Shown here one piece after another: positions 26,001 through 35,261 of a stretch of DNA of 64,000 bases. Position 1 is the stretch's first letter. Each line of letters starts with the position of its first letter. The stretch comes from Bugula neritina (taxonomy: Eukaryota > Bryozoa > Gymnolaemata > Cheilostomatida > Bugulidae), in assembly GCA_964035545.1 (NCBI GenBank), contig OZ037770.1, positions 15,784,642 through 15,848,641 of the forward strand, in the 5' to 3' direction. Position numbers and translations under genes: made by a program. The notes under the pieces are model-generated. The model was not told the DNA's origin and did not search any database. It saw nothing but the letters and a program-made list of their open reading frames with translations.

Positions 26001-27149
26001 TGACTATCTCTACACTAACTACTGACTATCTCTACACTAACTACTGACTATCTCTACACTAACTACTGACTATCTCTATACTAACTACTGACTATCTCTA
26101 CACTAACTACTGACTATCTCTACACTAACTACTGACTATCTCTATACTAACTACTGACTGTCTCTACACTAACTACTGACTATCTCTACATCTACTACTG
26201 ACTTGCCGAACAAGCTTATTCTCGTCCTATTTCATACAACTTAGCCAAGGTTTATAATTCATACACTAAGTACTTAGGCTACCTTGGAGGGCGGGTAACT
26301 CCACCAATGTGACATTCTTCTCAAACGCACTGAGCCACTGTTTCACCTGCTGCTCTGTAGTGGAGAAGGGAAGATTCCGGACTATAAGCCTGTGTGATTC
26401 ATCAGCTGAGCTTTTACCTGTATATGCATAGTACCAGACTATATAATACTATATATTATACATAGCACCACTACACAGACTATATACTATATACAGAGTC
26501 AGACTATCAAGCAACATGAATAACAAATAACCAGATATGGAGGTGGACTCATCTGACTTCTTCGACTCAGTCTGACTCTTGGAGTTGGCAAAACTGATGA
26601 ACACTTTTCTGCCTTCAACAAGTTTCACGGATTTCATGGCTTTAGCTGCATCATTGCTGTCAGTAAACTTCACATACCCAATCCCTCTGCTTTTTTTAGT
26701 TACTACAATTATAGGTTTCACTTCCAACATTAACTTGAACTTTAAGTAATTCAAAATAAATGAATTCATGAGTAATTTTCAACTGTCTGTCGATAGAGAG
26801 TGACACAGTAAATGTAATGAAGAGATTCAATATATTAATATTATTAGATAAAATTAAATAAAATGAAAATAAATTCTGAACTTCATACTTTGAAACTTTG
26901 TAATATCAAATACTAACAGTAACACCAACACTAACAGTAACACTAACAGTAACAGTAAATAAAAATGTAATACTTACGAGAGTCACTGACAACAAAACAA
27001 CTTTGAATTGGACCGTATTCCTTGAAAACATTAGTTAACCCATCACTTGTGACATTAAAATCGAGATTTCGGAGAAAAAGTGTCCGTTTTGCACTTGGAG
27101 TGGGTTCATTTTGATTTTGATTTACAGCTTTCGCTCTTTTCTTACCCAT
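20488..27149 (-). CDS. RBM28: RBM28 / Nop4-type multi-RRM nucleolar protein, 16 exons, 803 aa
   Basis: Exons in transcript order: 27149-26978, 26702-26532, 26417-26283, 25622-25440, 25276-25215, 25028-24953, 24862-24707, 24461-24195, 23268-23187, 22883-22700, 22582-22382, 22199-22041, 21755-21606, 21512-21333, 21087-20968, 20601-20488. All phases agree. Five RRMs are visible by their RNP2/RNP1 pairs: TLFLRNLDF/GIGYVKF, RLIVRNLPF/KGYGFICL, RLIIRNLPF/KGFAFFTS, TLFLRNVSY/KGMAFVQF and LCIHNLPTK/RGYAFVAF. An acidic Ser/Glu/Asp exon (24195-24461) separates RRM3 and RRM4. After RRM4 the signature RNLYLAREGLIREGT and, after RRM5, LPSHHGPK and the C-terminal SKWYE identify RBM28. The family works in the nucleolus on pre-60S ribosome maturation and snRNPs. 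Vertebrate RBM28 has four RRMs; here the second type (RRM2/RRM3) appears doubled. The ATG at 27149 is the first in frame. Confidence 0.93.
20630..20945 (-). repeat. 18-bp acceptor-like minisatellite, last RBM28 intron
   Basis: About 17 copies; on the transcribed strand the unit is ttgtctcctctctgttag, a polypyrimidine tract followed by TTAG, lying upstream of the true acceptor (ttttggtag, at 20602). Confidence 0.92.
21795..22000 (-). repeat. 33-bp repeat, RBM28 intron 12
   Basis: Six copies of a unit containing gtataagtcacatgatcagt and tactgtagcagac. Confidence 0.88.
22891..23155. repeat. (AGT)n microsatellite, RBM28 intron 9
   Basis: About 260 bp of agt/act triplets with occasional actagt interruptions. 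Confidence 0.9.
23290..24182 (-). repeat. 14-bp donor-like minisatellite, RBM28 intron 8
   Basis: About 60 copies of tactagctacttac. On the transcribed strand each unit reads gtaagtagctagta, so GTAAGT, a perfect 5' splice-site core, recurs every 14 bp. Confidence 0.93.
25050..25165. repeat. 24-bp AT repeat, RBM28 intron 5
   Basis: Four to five copies of atataacaatattatataa-type units. Confidence 0.8.
25311..25410. repeat. 33-bp repeat, RBM28 intron 4
   Basis: Three copies of gtgtaataatgggaagacaa plus ctgctgtataca. Confidence 0.85.
25664..26205. repeat. 22-bp minisatellite, RBM28 intron 3
   Basis: About 24 copies of actactgactatctctacac plus ta. Confidence 0.92.
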
Positions 27150-27875
27150 GCTTGTCAAAAAATATGTTTAGTTATACCGTAAAAGAGGCCCAGTCGACGT
27201 AACTCAAGCTCTGACACTATCAATAAATTATGCATATAGTTGTGGGTGGATAATGCACCGTAATCAAACACTATTCTTAAGGCTTAAAGTTCACGACCAG
27301 GTCAAGGTTGCCAAAACCTATGCGTTTTAAGCGTTATAAAACTTGTCGAAGTACAAGTTCATTTATTAAATTTGATTTTATGTACATTTTATGTCATTAC
27401 TCGTAAATGTAATTATACTTGATCATAATAATACTGTAGTAAGCACTATTATCTTGCTAATAATATTTTATCTGCCTAGGTAAATCTTAAACAGTTAGTA
27501 ATTATAAAACAAAAACTGAAAGAGCTGTTACTAATCTGTTGTATAGTAAAATAATAGTATATCAATATGTTAACATTCAATAAAGTTATTTGATTGACAA
27601 TTTAAATTGCTATTTTTATTGCAAGTTTTCATGATTTTAAAATAAATATTTATAGTTTTCTTACTCTTATACTTATAGTTATAATTACAGGTTTCAAATG
27701 CTATTACCAATTTAATCAATTTCAATGAACCTAGCTTTGGTTACTGAAATGTTTCAGCTGTTAATAGCAACTAACACTAACTGTGACTATAGGATTTGCT
27801 TCCACTCACAAAAGACGTAGTAGTAATTAGTATCAGTTAGTAATAAAATTTTATTTCTTCAAGTTTTAGTATAAC

Positions 27876-29518
27876 ATGATGAATAGGCTGGGTATGTGGA
27901 GGCTAGCAGAACAGTGCTGCCAGAAGTACAGCTCTTCTCAAGCTCGGACTTTCACACTAAAACCTAAACCAGTGTTTATGTTAGCAAGGCGTGACAATAC
28001 CTCTGTTATAGAAAGGTTCAAGAAGGTTTCCCCTCACCATTATGTGATGCTTATATTCCCTTGCATTACATTCTACTTGGGGGTCTGGCAAATTAGGCGA
28101 CGCAAATGGAAACTCGGGCTTATTGATGAGTTAAAGAGAAAACATAAGCTGTAAGTTGAAGAGAGACATAGTCTGCTATACCCGCCTCTTACACTGTCTG
28201 GTATTACAACTGCACATTCAATAAATCTAGTGACTGAAACTCTGCTGCTGATTACAGAGCGGCTGTGCCCTTGCCCGCTGACCTGTCCACCATAACTGCT
28301 GACAGAGAATACGAGAGGTTCATTGCTGAAGGGCAGTTTGATCACTCAAGGGAAACATTCATTGGGCCTCGCGTCCTTCTCGACCCAACTGGCGCTGGTG
28401 AGTGACCGGCCCTGAAATCTGTTGTCCCAACTGACTAGTACTGATGAGTCCCAGTGAACGTCTTGTTCAACTCTTCTATGAACTTAGGTGGAGGTCTCAT
28501 CTCTTCTGGAGGTACTACGGGGGTGCACGTGGTGACGCCCCTCAAACTGTCGGGGAGAGATGAAGAGATTCTGGTGAACAGAGGTTGGATCTCGCGGCAG
28601 GCTAGTAGAGAGGACAACTTCGACAGACCCACAGGTGAGTAGTGTGCAGGTGAGTAGTGTGCAGGTGAGTAGTGTGCAGGTGAGTAGTGTGCAGGTGAGT
28701 AGTGTGCAGGTGAGTAGTGTGCAGGTGAGTAGTATACAGGTGAGTAGTATACAGGTGAGTAGTGTACAGGTGAGTAGTATACAGGTGTGTTGCAGGTACT
28801 CAGAGAGTCGAAGGAGTGTATAGAAACCCTGAAGTAGGGTCAGCAGGGGCAGCATATGATGTCAGAACTAAGATGTGGTCTAAAAGAAACGTGTCTGTGT
28901 TGGCTGAAGCTCTGGGTGAGTTGCCATGGTTACGGTATTACTAGCATGTATATTATTTAGTAGTCAAGTGTCATCTGCAGCTGGACACGCAGTCTGCTTG
29001 TAGCCTGTGATCCTGTGTGATTCAGGTACTCGGAGGGTCTTCCTTGACATGTGTGACTCCCCCAACCATAAGCTAACTGACCAGTCTCCTCTGCCAGGTT
29101 TGTCTGTAGAACTCTTTCTATAACTAAGATAAGACAACTCTATATAACTCTGTTACTAAGATAAGACAACTCTATACAACTCTGTTACTAAGATAGGACA
29201 ACTCTATAAAACTTATTAAAATTCAGTAATCAAAAATAGTCAACTGCAAGGTAGTATTCTCGTATATGTATGAGTGGAGAAGGAATGATAACTTCATATA
29301 CACTACATATTGCAGGGCAGACAAACATCTACCTGCGCAATGAACACTTGAGCTACATATTCACCTGGTTCTCCCTCACAGCCCTTATGCTCATCATATG
29401 GTCTAACCGCCACCTTAGGACTAACCATGAATCCAGTAAGCTACTAGACCTGGTGAGAAAGGGACGGGGTGGGCAGAGCGTTATACTGGCAACTAAGAAG
29501 AAGGCCAAGCCCCACTGA
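27876..29518 (+). CDS. SURF1: SURF1, cytochrome c oxidase assembly factor, 6 exons, 318 aa
   Basis: Exons: 27876-28150, 28258-28397, 28488-28634, 28796-28915, 29026-29097, 29316-29518, all phase-consistent. Family features in order: a Ser/Arg-rich mitochondrial presequence, first membrane segment with the signature YLGVWQIRRRKWK, the intermembrane-space domain with YERFIAEGQF, GPRVLLDP, GGLISSGGTTGVHVVTPLKL and ILVNRGWI, RNEHLSYIFTWFSLT leading into the second membrane segment (ALMLIIW), then a basic tail. SURF1 acts in the inner mitochondrial membrane in assembly of complex IV. Length is close to the vertebrate protein (about 300 aa). Intron 3 is made almost entirely of a 15-bp splice-site repeat. 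The gene is divergent from RBM28; 726 bp separate the two ATGs and probably hold both promoters. Confidence 0.95.
28635..28795 (+). repeat. SURF1 intron 3 made of a 15-bp AG|GTGAGT repeat
   Basis: Ten copies of gtgagtagtgtgcag (some tatacag), then gtgtgttgcag and the next exon. The true donor is the first unit, and every later border is cag|gtgagt, joining an acceptor and a donor with nothing between. Confidence 0.95.
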
Positions 29519-29589
29519 AACATGAATTCTATTGAAGAAGTTATGATGCACTCTTGACAATGCTTTTCTGCATTTGCATTTATATTCCC

Positions 29590-29930
29590 ATAGTTTACTT
29601 GAATGTGACTTGACTTAGCTGAGACTTAACTTAAACTTGACTCAACTGTGACTTGACTTAGCTGAGACATGATTTAACTGTTACTTGACTTAGCTGAGAC
29701 TTGACTTAACTGTTACTTGACTTAGCTGAGACTTGACTTAGCTGAGACTTGATTTAGCTGAGACTTGACTTAACTGTTACTTGACTTAGCTGAGACTCGA
29801 CTTAACTGTTACTTGACTTAGCTGAGACTTGACTTAACTGTGACTTGACTTAACTGTTACTTGACTTAGCTGAGACATGATTTAGCTGAGACTTGACTTA
29901 GCTGAGACTTGACTTAGCTGAGACTTGAGT
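29590..29930. repeat. Repeat in the SURF1 3' region
   Basis: Irregular copies of gacttagctgagacttgact and taactgttacttgac. Confidence 0.85.
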
Positions 29931-30116
29931 ATGAAACTGAAAATCATGATGTTAGATGATAAGTTATTGAGCACGCTAACACTATGAGATATAAGCTTGT
30001 GCTGAATGCAAATAATAAGCACAAACAGTTGGAAATTAGTATCTAGTAGTTAACAGTAGCCAAAATCTGTCATGTGTTCTATTTTATCCCAGTTTTACTA
30101 ATTAGTGTGGTGAAGC

Positions 30117-30122
30117 AATAAA
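30117..30122 (+). terminator. Poly(A) signal of SURF1
   Basis: AATAAA about 600 bp after the SURF1 stop, beyond a repeat-filled 3' region and just before the convergent Reeler gene. Confidence 0.45.
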
Positions 30123-30707
30123 GTTGTGATTTGTTTATTATAAGATTTATTTGTTCAAACAACTCAACAAAGATAAAATAAACTGAATGAAAGCAAATAG
30201 TTTAACATGCATGATATATCTTATAGCTATGGTGAGTGACCGCTTCTCATTGGCTAACATCTGACCTAATTTACTTCCTTCTAACTTACAGCATATCACT
30301 TTTATGTTCTCAGTTTAATTTTAACAAGAATTGTAGTTCATTCTTGAGACCAGAGTTCCTATTGGCTGATAGCAAGGTGATGTTTGTTCCTATTGGCTGC
30401 TGGTATGGGCCCGACATCGCACTGGTACTGCATATCAGCTGTATTGTCTAATCATGATATGACGCTAGATTTGATTGGCTAGATAGAGTTATTTTTTGTT
30501 CGGATTGGCTATAGAAGAACTCAGAAAATTTCTGATATGTCCCAATGTGATGATCAGATTATGAATGCCAGTTACTATTTTCCTCTTCAAACACCCCATA
30601 TCTGTCCGCTCACATTCATACGAATCTAAAACATACGTTTCTCAATACATCTACTGGAAAATTAAACGTCTCGCCATAAAAAATGTTGTGTGCAGTTAGT
30701 AAATATA

Positions 30708-33700
30708 CTATTCATGTAGCCTACCATCAACCATTGCAGAGGATTCACTTAGGGTAGTGATTTCGGTTACTAGCTCTTGCTCTGTCATGGTTGTGCTGCT
30801 GTGAGATGCCTTATCAACACTGCCCTGGTCTCTCACATCTGCTGGAGCTGAATCTATGTAGCCACCCGGTGAGGGTGGGTTGAGAGACTTCCCCCCTTCC
30901 TTTGTGGTAGGGGGGAGAGGCTGACCCTTGCTGGGGTCTGTTAAGCTGTCTGTTTTATTTGAAATGGAGGGCTGAGTGGAGGCAGGTGGTGGAGGTTGAG
31001 TGGAGGGAAGGGGTTGGTCTGAGAGAGGGTTCTGATAGAATGGAGGTATGCTAGCGATAAGTAGAGCCACTGAGGTTGAGAAGGAAGGAGGTGAAGAGGA
31101 AGGTGTTGAGGGCCAGGGAGTAGAGGACGTGCTGGAGGTTGAAGAGGTTGGAGAGTATGTAGAGGAGGACCATGGCTCCGTACTGGAGACGGAAGTATCA
31201 TTTCCTGTGTACTCTAAGGTGGTTGTGGAAGTGGAGGAAGTGGAACTGGTGGTTGAGGTAGAAGAGTTGTATGGTGTGAATGTTGTGAAAGAACTGTTAC
31301 CGGCTGATGTGGAACTGAATGTAGTAGTAGAAGTAGAAGATGTAGAAGAGGAACTGCTAGAAGAACTTGTAGACTCTGTTGCCTCATCAGTTTCAGCGTT
31401 TATTGCGGGAGGGGTGCTCATAGTTGGTGTCGGCAAGTCTATAGAACTTGCGTTGGATGCAGCCATATCTCCACCTATGAAAGTCCACATCAGACTATAG
31501 TTGAACAGCAATTTAGTAGTCGGGCTTCTCTACTACGTTATGTGACAAGAATGAAATCAGTAACCGACAAGATTTGAGTACAGTACATAACATTCTCAAC
31601 ATGAACAAGTTAACCTAGTTACCTGCTACCACCCTGTTCACTCCCTCTGGTGGTAGTATTTCTGTTCTCACTCCCTCTGGTGGTGGTATTTCTGTTCTCA
31701 CTTCCTCTGGTGGTGGTATTTCTGTTCTCACTTCCTCTGGTGGTGGTATCTCTGTTCTCACCCACTCAGGTGGTGGTATTGCTGCGGATGCCGGAAGCTG
31801 GTGAGCAACAAACAGCTGTGGTATGCTGACCCAGTATGTTAGTCCATCGCTCACCACAGACCCCCTGAGTTCAATAACAAAATATTTACAAACATAATCT
31901 ATGAATGTTTGAAACAGATTGTCAGTGAGGTAATTAACTTTGGGGCATTTCTTTATAGTACTATTTTATAGCATTAATTAGAGTGAAACATATGTGAAAC
32001 ACAGACTTGAATGTGACAGTTCCAGTGAAAGTGTGTAGGGGGGCCACCCAGTATGTCTCCACCACTGTGCTGTCTGTATCCCAGTCAGCAGTGTGAGTCA
32101 AAACCTGCAACATAATACGCTCTATAGTTTATATGTTATACTACGTGTTATACTACATGTTATACTACGTGTTATACTACATGTTATACTACATGTTACA
32201 CTACATGTTATACTACATGTTATACTACACGTTATACTACATGTTATACTACATGTTATACTACGCATGTACAGTATGTTTAATATACACTTTATGCATG
32301 TAATGGTGATGCTAAGGGTTGCTAACTCATGAAGAAGTAAATTGCATTATGTGGCGAGGAAGTGCAAATTCTCCCTAACATAGACTGAGCACCTAGCAAC
32401 GTGCAAGCTAATGGACACGAGTGACGGATCTATATCAAGTTTGAAGAGTATTGAAGAAGACAGAGTATGTACTAAACTAGAACTAAGCCTTTAAGCAGCG
32501 AGAAGATTATCTCCCAGATTAACATAACTCTTGTTATTATGGCAGAAAAGTTATCAAGTCACGAGTCAGTGAGCTGATTGCGCAGGTGGTTGTTTACATG
32601 GGCACCGCCCATACTGTCTCGTAGCCCATACTGTCTCGTAGCCCATACTGTCTCCTAGTGCTCTGTACACTCTATATGATGTACTCTATTGTATGCTATT
32701 ATATATAGTGTACCACATAATGTACCATATTCTGTATAATATACTGTATTATATGCTATATTATATACTGTATTATATACTGTATTATATATTATATTAT
32801 ATACTATATTATATACTGTATTATATACTATATTATATACTGTATTATATACTGTATTATATACTATATCATATACTATATTATATAGTATATTATATTC
32901 TGTATTATATACTATATCATAAACTATATTATATTCTGTATTATATGCGGTATTATATATTGTATTCTCACCGTAGTGTCGCAGATAAGCTGTGTATTTT
33001 GTATCTTTCCTTCAGTACCGTCAGCAGACTTAAAATGGCCGACAATAATTTCCTGTCCATCAGTGTCATTGGCAACTGCCCCGAGAATGAAACCAGATAT
33101 TGGCTGACTTCCTTTCAACTCCACTGTAACATGTAGTATACATTGTTTATCATGTAGTATACATTGTATAGCATGTAGTATAACACATTGTATAGCATGT
33201 AGTATAACACATTGTATAGCATGTAGTATACATTGTATAGCATGTAGTATAAATTGTATAGCATGTAGTATACATTGTATAGCATGTAGTATAACACATT
33301 GTATAGCATGTAGTATAACACATTGTATAGCATGTAGTATAACACATTGTATAGCATGTAGTATACATTGTATAGCATGTAGTATACATTGTATAGCATG
33401 TAGTATACATTGTATAGCATGTAGTATAACACATTGTATAGCATGTAGTATAACACATTGTATAGCATGTAGTATAACACATTGTATAGCATGTAGTATA
33501 CATTGTATAGCATGTAGTATACATTGTATAGCATGTAGTATACATGGTATAGCATGTAGTATACATTGTATAGCATGTAGTATACATTGTATAACATGTA
33601 GTGTAAATTGTATATCATGTAGTATACATTGTATATCATGTAGTATATATTGTGTATCATGTAGTACACCTTGTATAACACGTAGGACACATTGTGTATC

Positions 33701-33916
33701 ATGTAGTATAAACATTGTATAATAGTGACACATTTGCTGCTTACCTTTCACATGTTCTCCCCCTTCTACATGAGTACCTTCTATATCCACCACTAGTTGG
33801 AAAGGGTTTGTATCCGCCACTGAGACATCACTCCTGCTGTCTAGGAAGCTGGTACAGACACCAGTATCCCCTGACACCTGGCCAACGAGGAAGACTAACA
33901 ATGCTGACCAAATCAT
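30708..33916 (-). CDS. Secreted Reeler-domain protein with Ser/Thr-rich tail, 5 exons, 476 aa
   Basis: Exons in transcript order: 33916-33745, 33123-32972, 32104-32007, 31864-31623, 31474-30708. The N-terminus is a signal peptide (MIWSALLVFLVGQVSG). The Reeler fold follows in pieces: NPFQLVVDIEGTHVEGGEHVK, ISGFILGAVAND, VGHFKSADG, LICDTTVLTHTADWD, YWVAP and GTVTFKGSVVSDGLTYWV. Exon 4 then carries five 9-residue RTEIPPPEE-type repeats. Exon 5 encodes about 255 residues rich in Ser, Thr and Pro, resembling a mucin stalk. I see no C-terminal membrane anchor, so the product is probably secreted. The exon 3 donor (caa|gtctgt at 32006) is not ideal and was chosen because it restores the Reeler frame. 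Reeler proteins include reelin, ferric-chelate-reductase-like and insect defence proteins; which role applies is unknown. Confidence 0.8.
31636..31768 (-). repeat. Coding 27-bp repeat in the Reeler gene
   Basis: Five copies encode RTEIPPPEE/GV; frame preserved. Confidence 0.85.
32140..32965. repeat. Two AT-rich repeats, Reeler intron 2
   Basis: gttatactacat (12 bp) about ten times at 32140-32268, and tatactgtattata units at 32690-32965. Confidence 0.85.
33124..33715 (-). repeat. 19/23-bp minisatellite, Reeler intron 1
   Basis: About 28 copies of tgtagtatacattgtatagc variants. On the transcribed strand the last copy, caatgtatactacatgttac, merges into the true acceptor (ttacag at 33124). Confidence 0.9.
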
Positions 33917-34646
33917 CTCCGACTGTGTATTGCAGGACTGGAGTATAAATAAGGTCTTGTATTTAAATATTAATATAACTAATAAAATATATCTACACAG
34001 TAAGAAGTCCTTTCTGCAACTGTGGGGCCTGAGGGGGTACTTAGCTTTTTATAAGATATAAAGATGTGATTCACAGATTAAATTCTCCTCCGTCATAGCT
34101 TTAATCTACACAGATTTGGTAATCATTATGATTTATAATCCAGTCAGCTTAAACATCTTCCATAATGAAGACAGATGAAAGGCTATAAAAAGGCGATAAA
34201 GAATAAAAAATGCTATTTATTACTCATAGCCTAATAGAGATTAAACTAATAAAATAATAATCAGTATTAGCTATGAGTAATGCCTGTATGAACTGCTCCA
34301 CCATCAGTAGCCCAGCCAAGCTGGTCATTTCCAAATCTTCTATCCAAAGGAAAGTTTTTGCATCTTTATTCTTAATGGAATTTATTAGAGAATGTGAATA
34401 ATAAATATGATTGATGGTTATTATATTATATTATATTATTAGTCTATAATATAATATAATATTTATTATTCACTGTTATTAAATACTGTCTGTTAGTTGG
34501 GATGAAATACAATACAATGTTCAAAGCTGTGAAAGTTGACCTATTCCTAAGCAGCTAGTAGTCTGTGTAGAGACCAGTTCTGTAGAAGTTCTGTAGACAA
34601 CTAGTATATAGAGAGCTGGTGTCTCTCCAACATGGCGGATGTCTGT

Positions 34647-34692
34647 CAACCACAGAGGAGGAAATGAGTCACCATTTCCTCCTCTGTGGTTG
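34647..34692. repeat. Perfect 20-bp inverted repeat with 6-nt loop
   Basis: Left arm caaccacagaggaggaaatg (34647-34666), loop agtcac, right arm its exact complement (34673-34692). It lies in the LYAR-Reeler intergenic region beside an aacatggcgg motif. Not AT-rich, so unlikely to be chance. Confidence 0.85.
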
Positions 34693-34730
34693 AAAGTTTG
34701 CGAATTATAGAATAGAGACTATCTATACGT

Positions 34731-35012
34731 TACCTAACAGTAATATAGATGTACCTAACAGTAATATAGATGTACCTAACAGTAATATAGATGTACCTAA
34801 CAGTAATATAGAAGTACCTAACAGTAATATAGAAGTACCTAACAGTAATATAGATGTACCTAACAGTAATATAGATGTACCTAACAGTAATATAGAAGTA
34901 CCTAACAGTAATATAGAAGTACCTAGCAGTAATATAGATGTACCTAGCAGTAATATAGATGTACCTAACAGAAATATAGATGAACCTAACAGTAATATAG
35001 ATGAACGTATCC
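34731..35012. repeat. 21-bp repeat 3' of LYAR
   Basis: About 13 copies of gtacctaacagtaatataga plus t. It lies beyond the LYAR poly(A) signal and has no coding value. Confidence 0.9.
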
Positions 35013-35125
35013 AAGACAGGGTATATACCCACAGATTGATTGGAGTCCTGGTGCACCGTTTCCATAACAACCTGATATACTTTACAAAACTTTGAGTAAA
35101 AGCTAGTTCATAGTGAAATGAAGAG

Positions 35126-35131
35126 TTTATT
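35126..35131 (-). terminator. Poly(A) signal of LYAR
   Basis: AATAAA on the minus strand about 130 bp beyond the LYAR stop codon. Confidence 0.5.
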
Positions 35132-35261
35132 ATATACATCAATACATTTCATATTCTATCTTAAGAATGTTTGAATTCACAAGCCTTTCTGTCAATGCTA
35201 TATCCTTTAGCTAAACCATGACTTTAGACATCCAAGTAATACTCAGTCAATGTCAAGTCCT

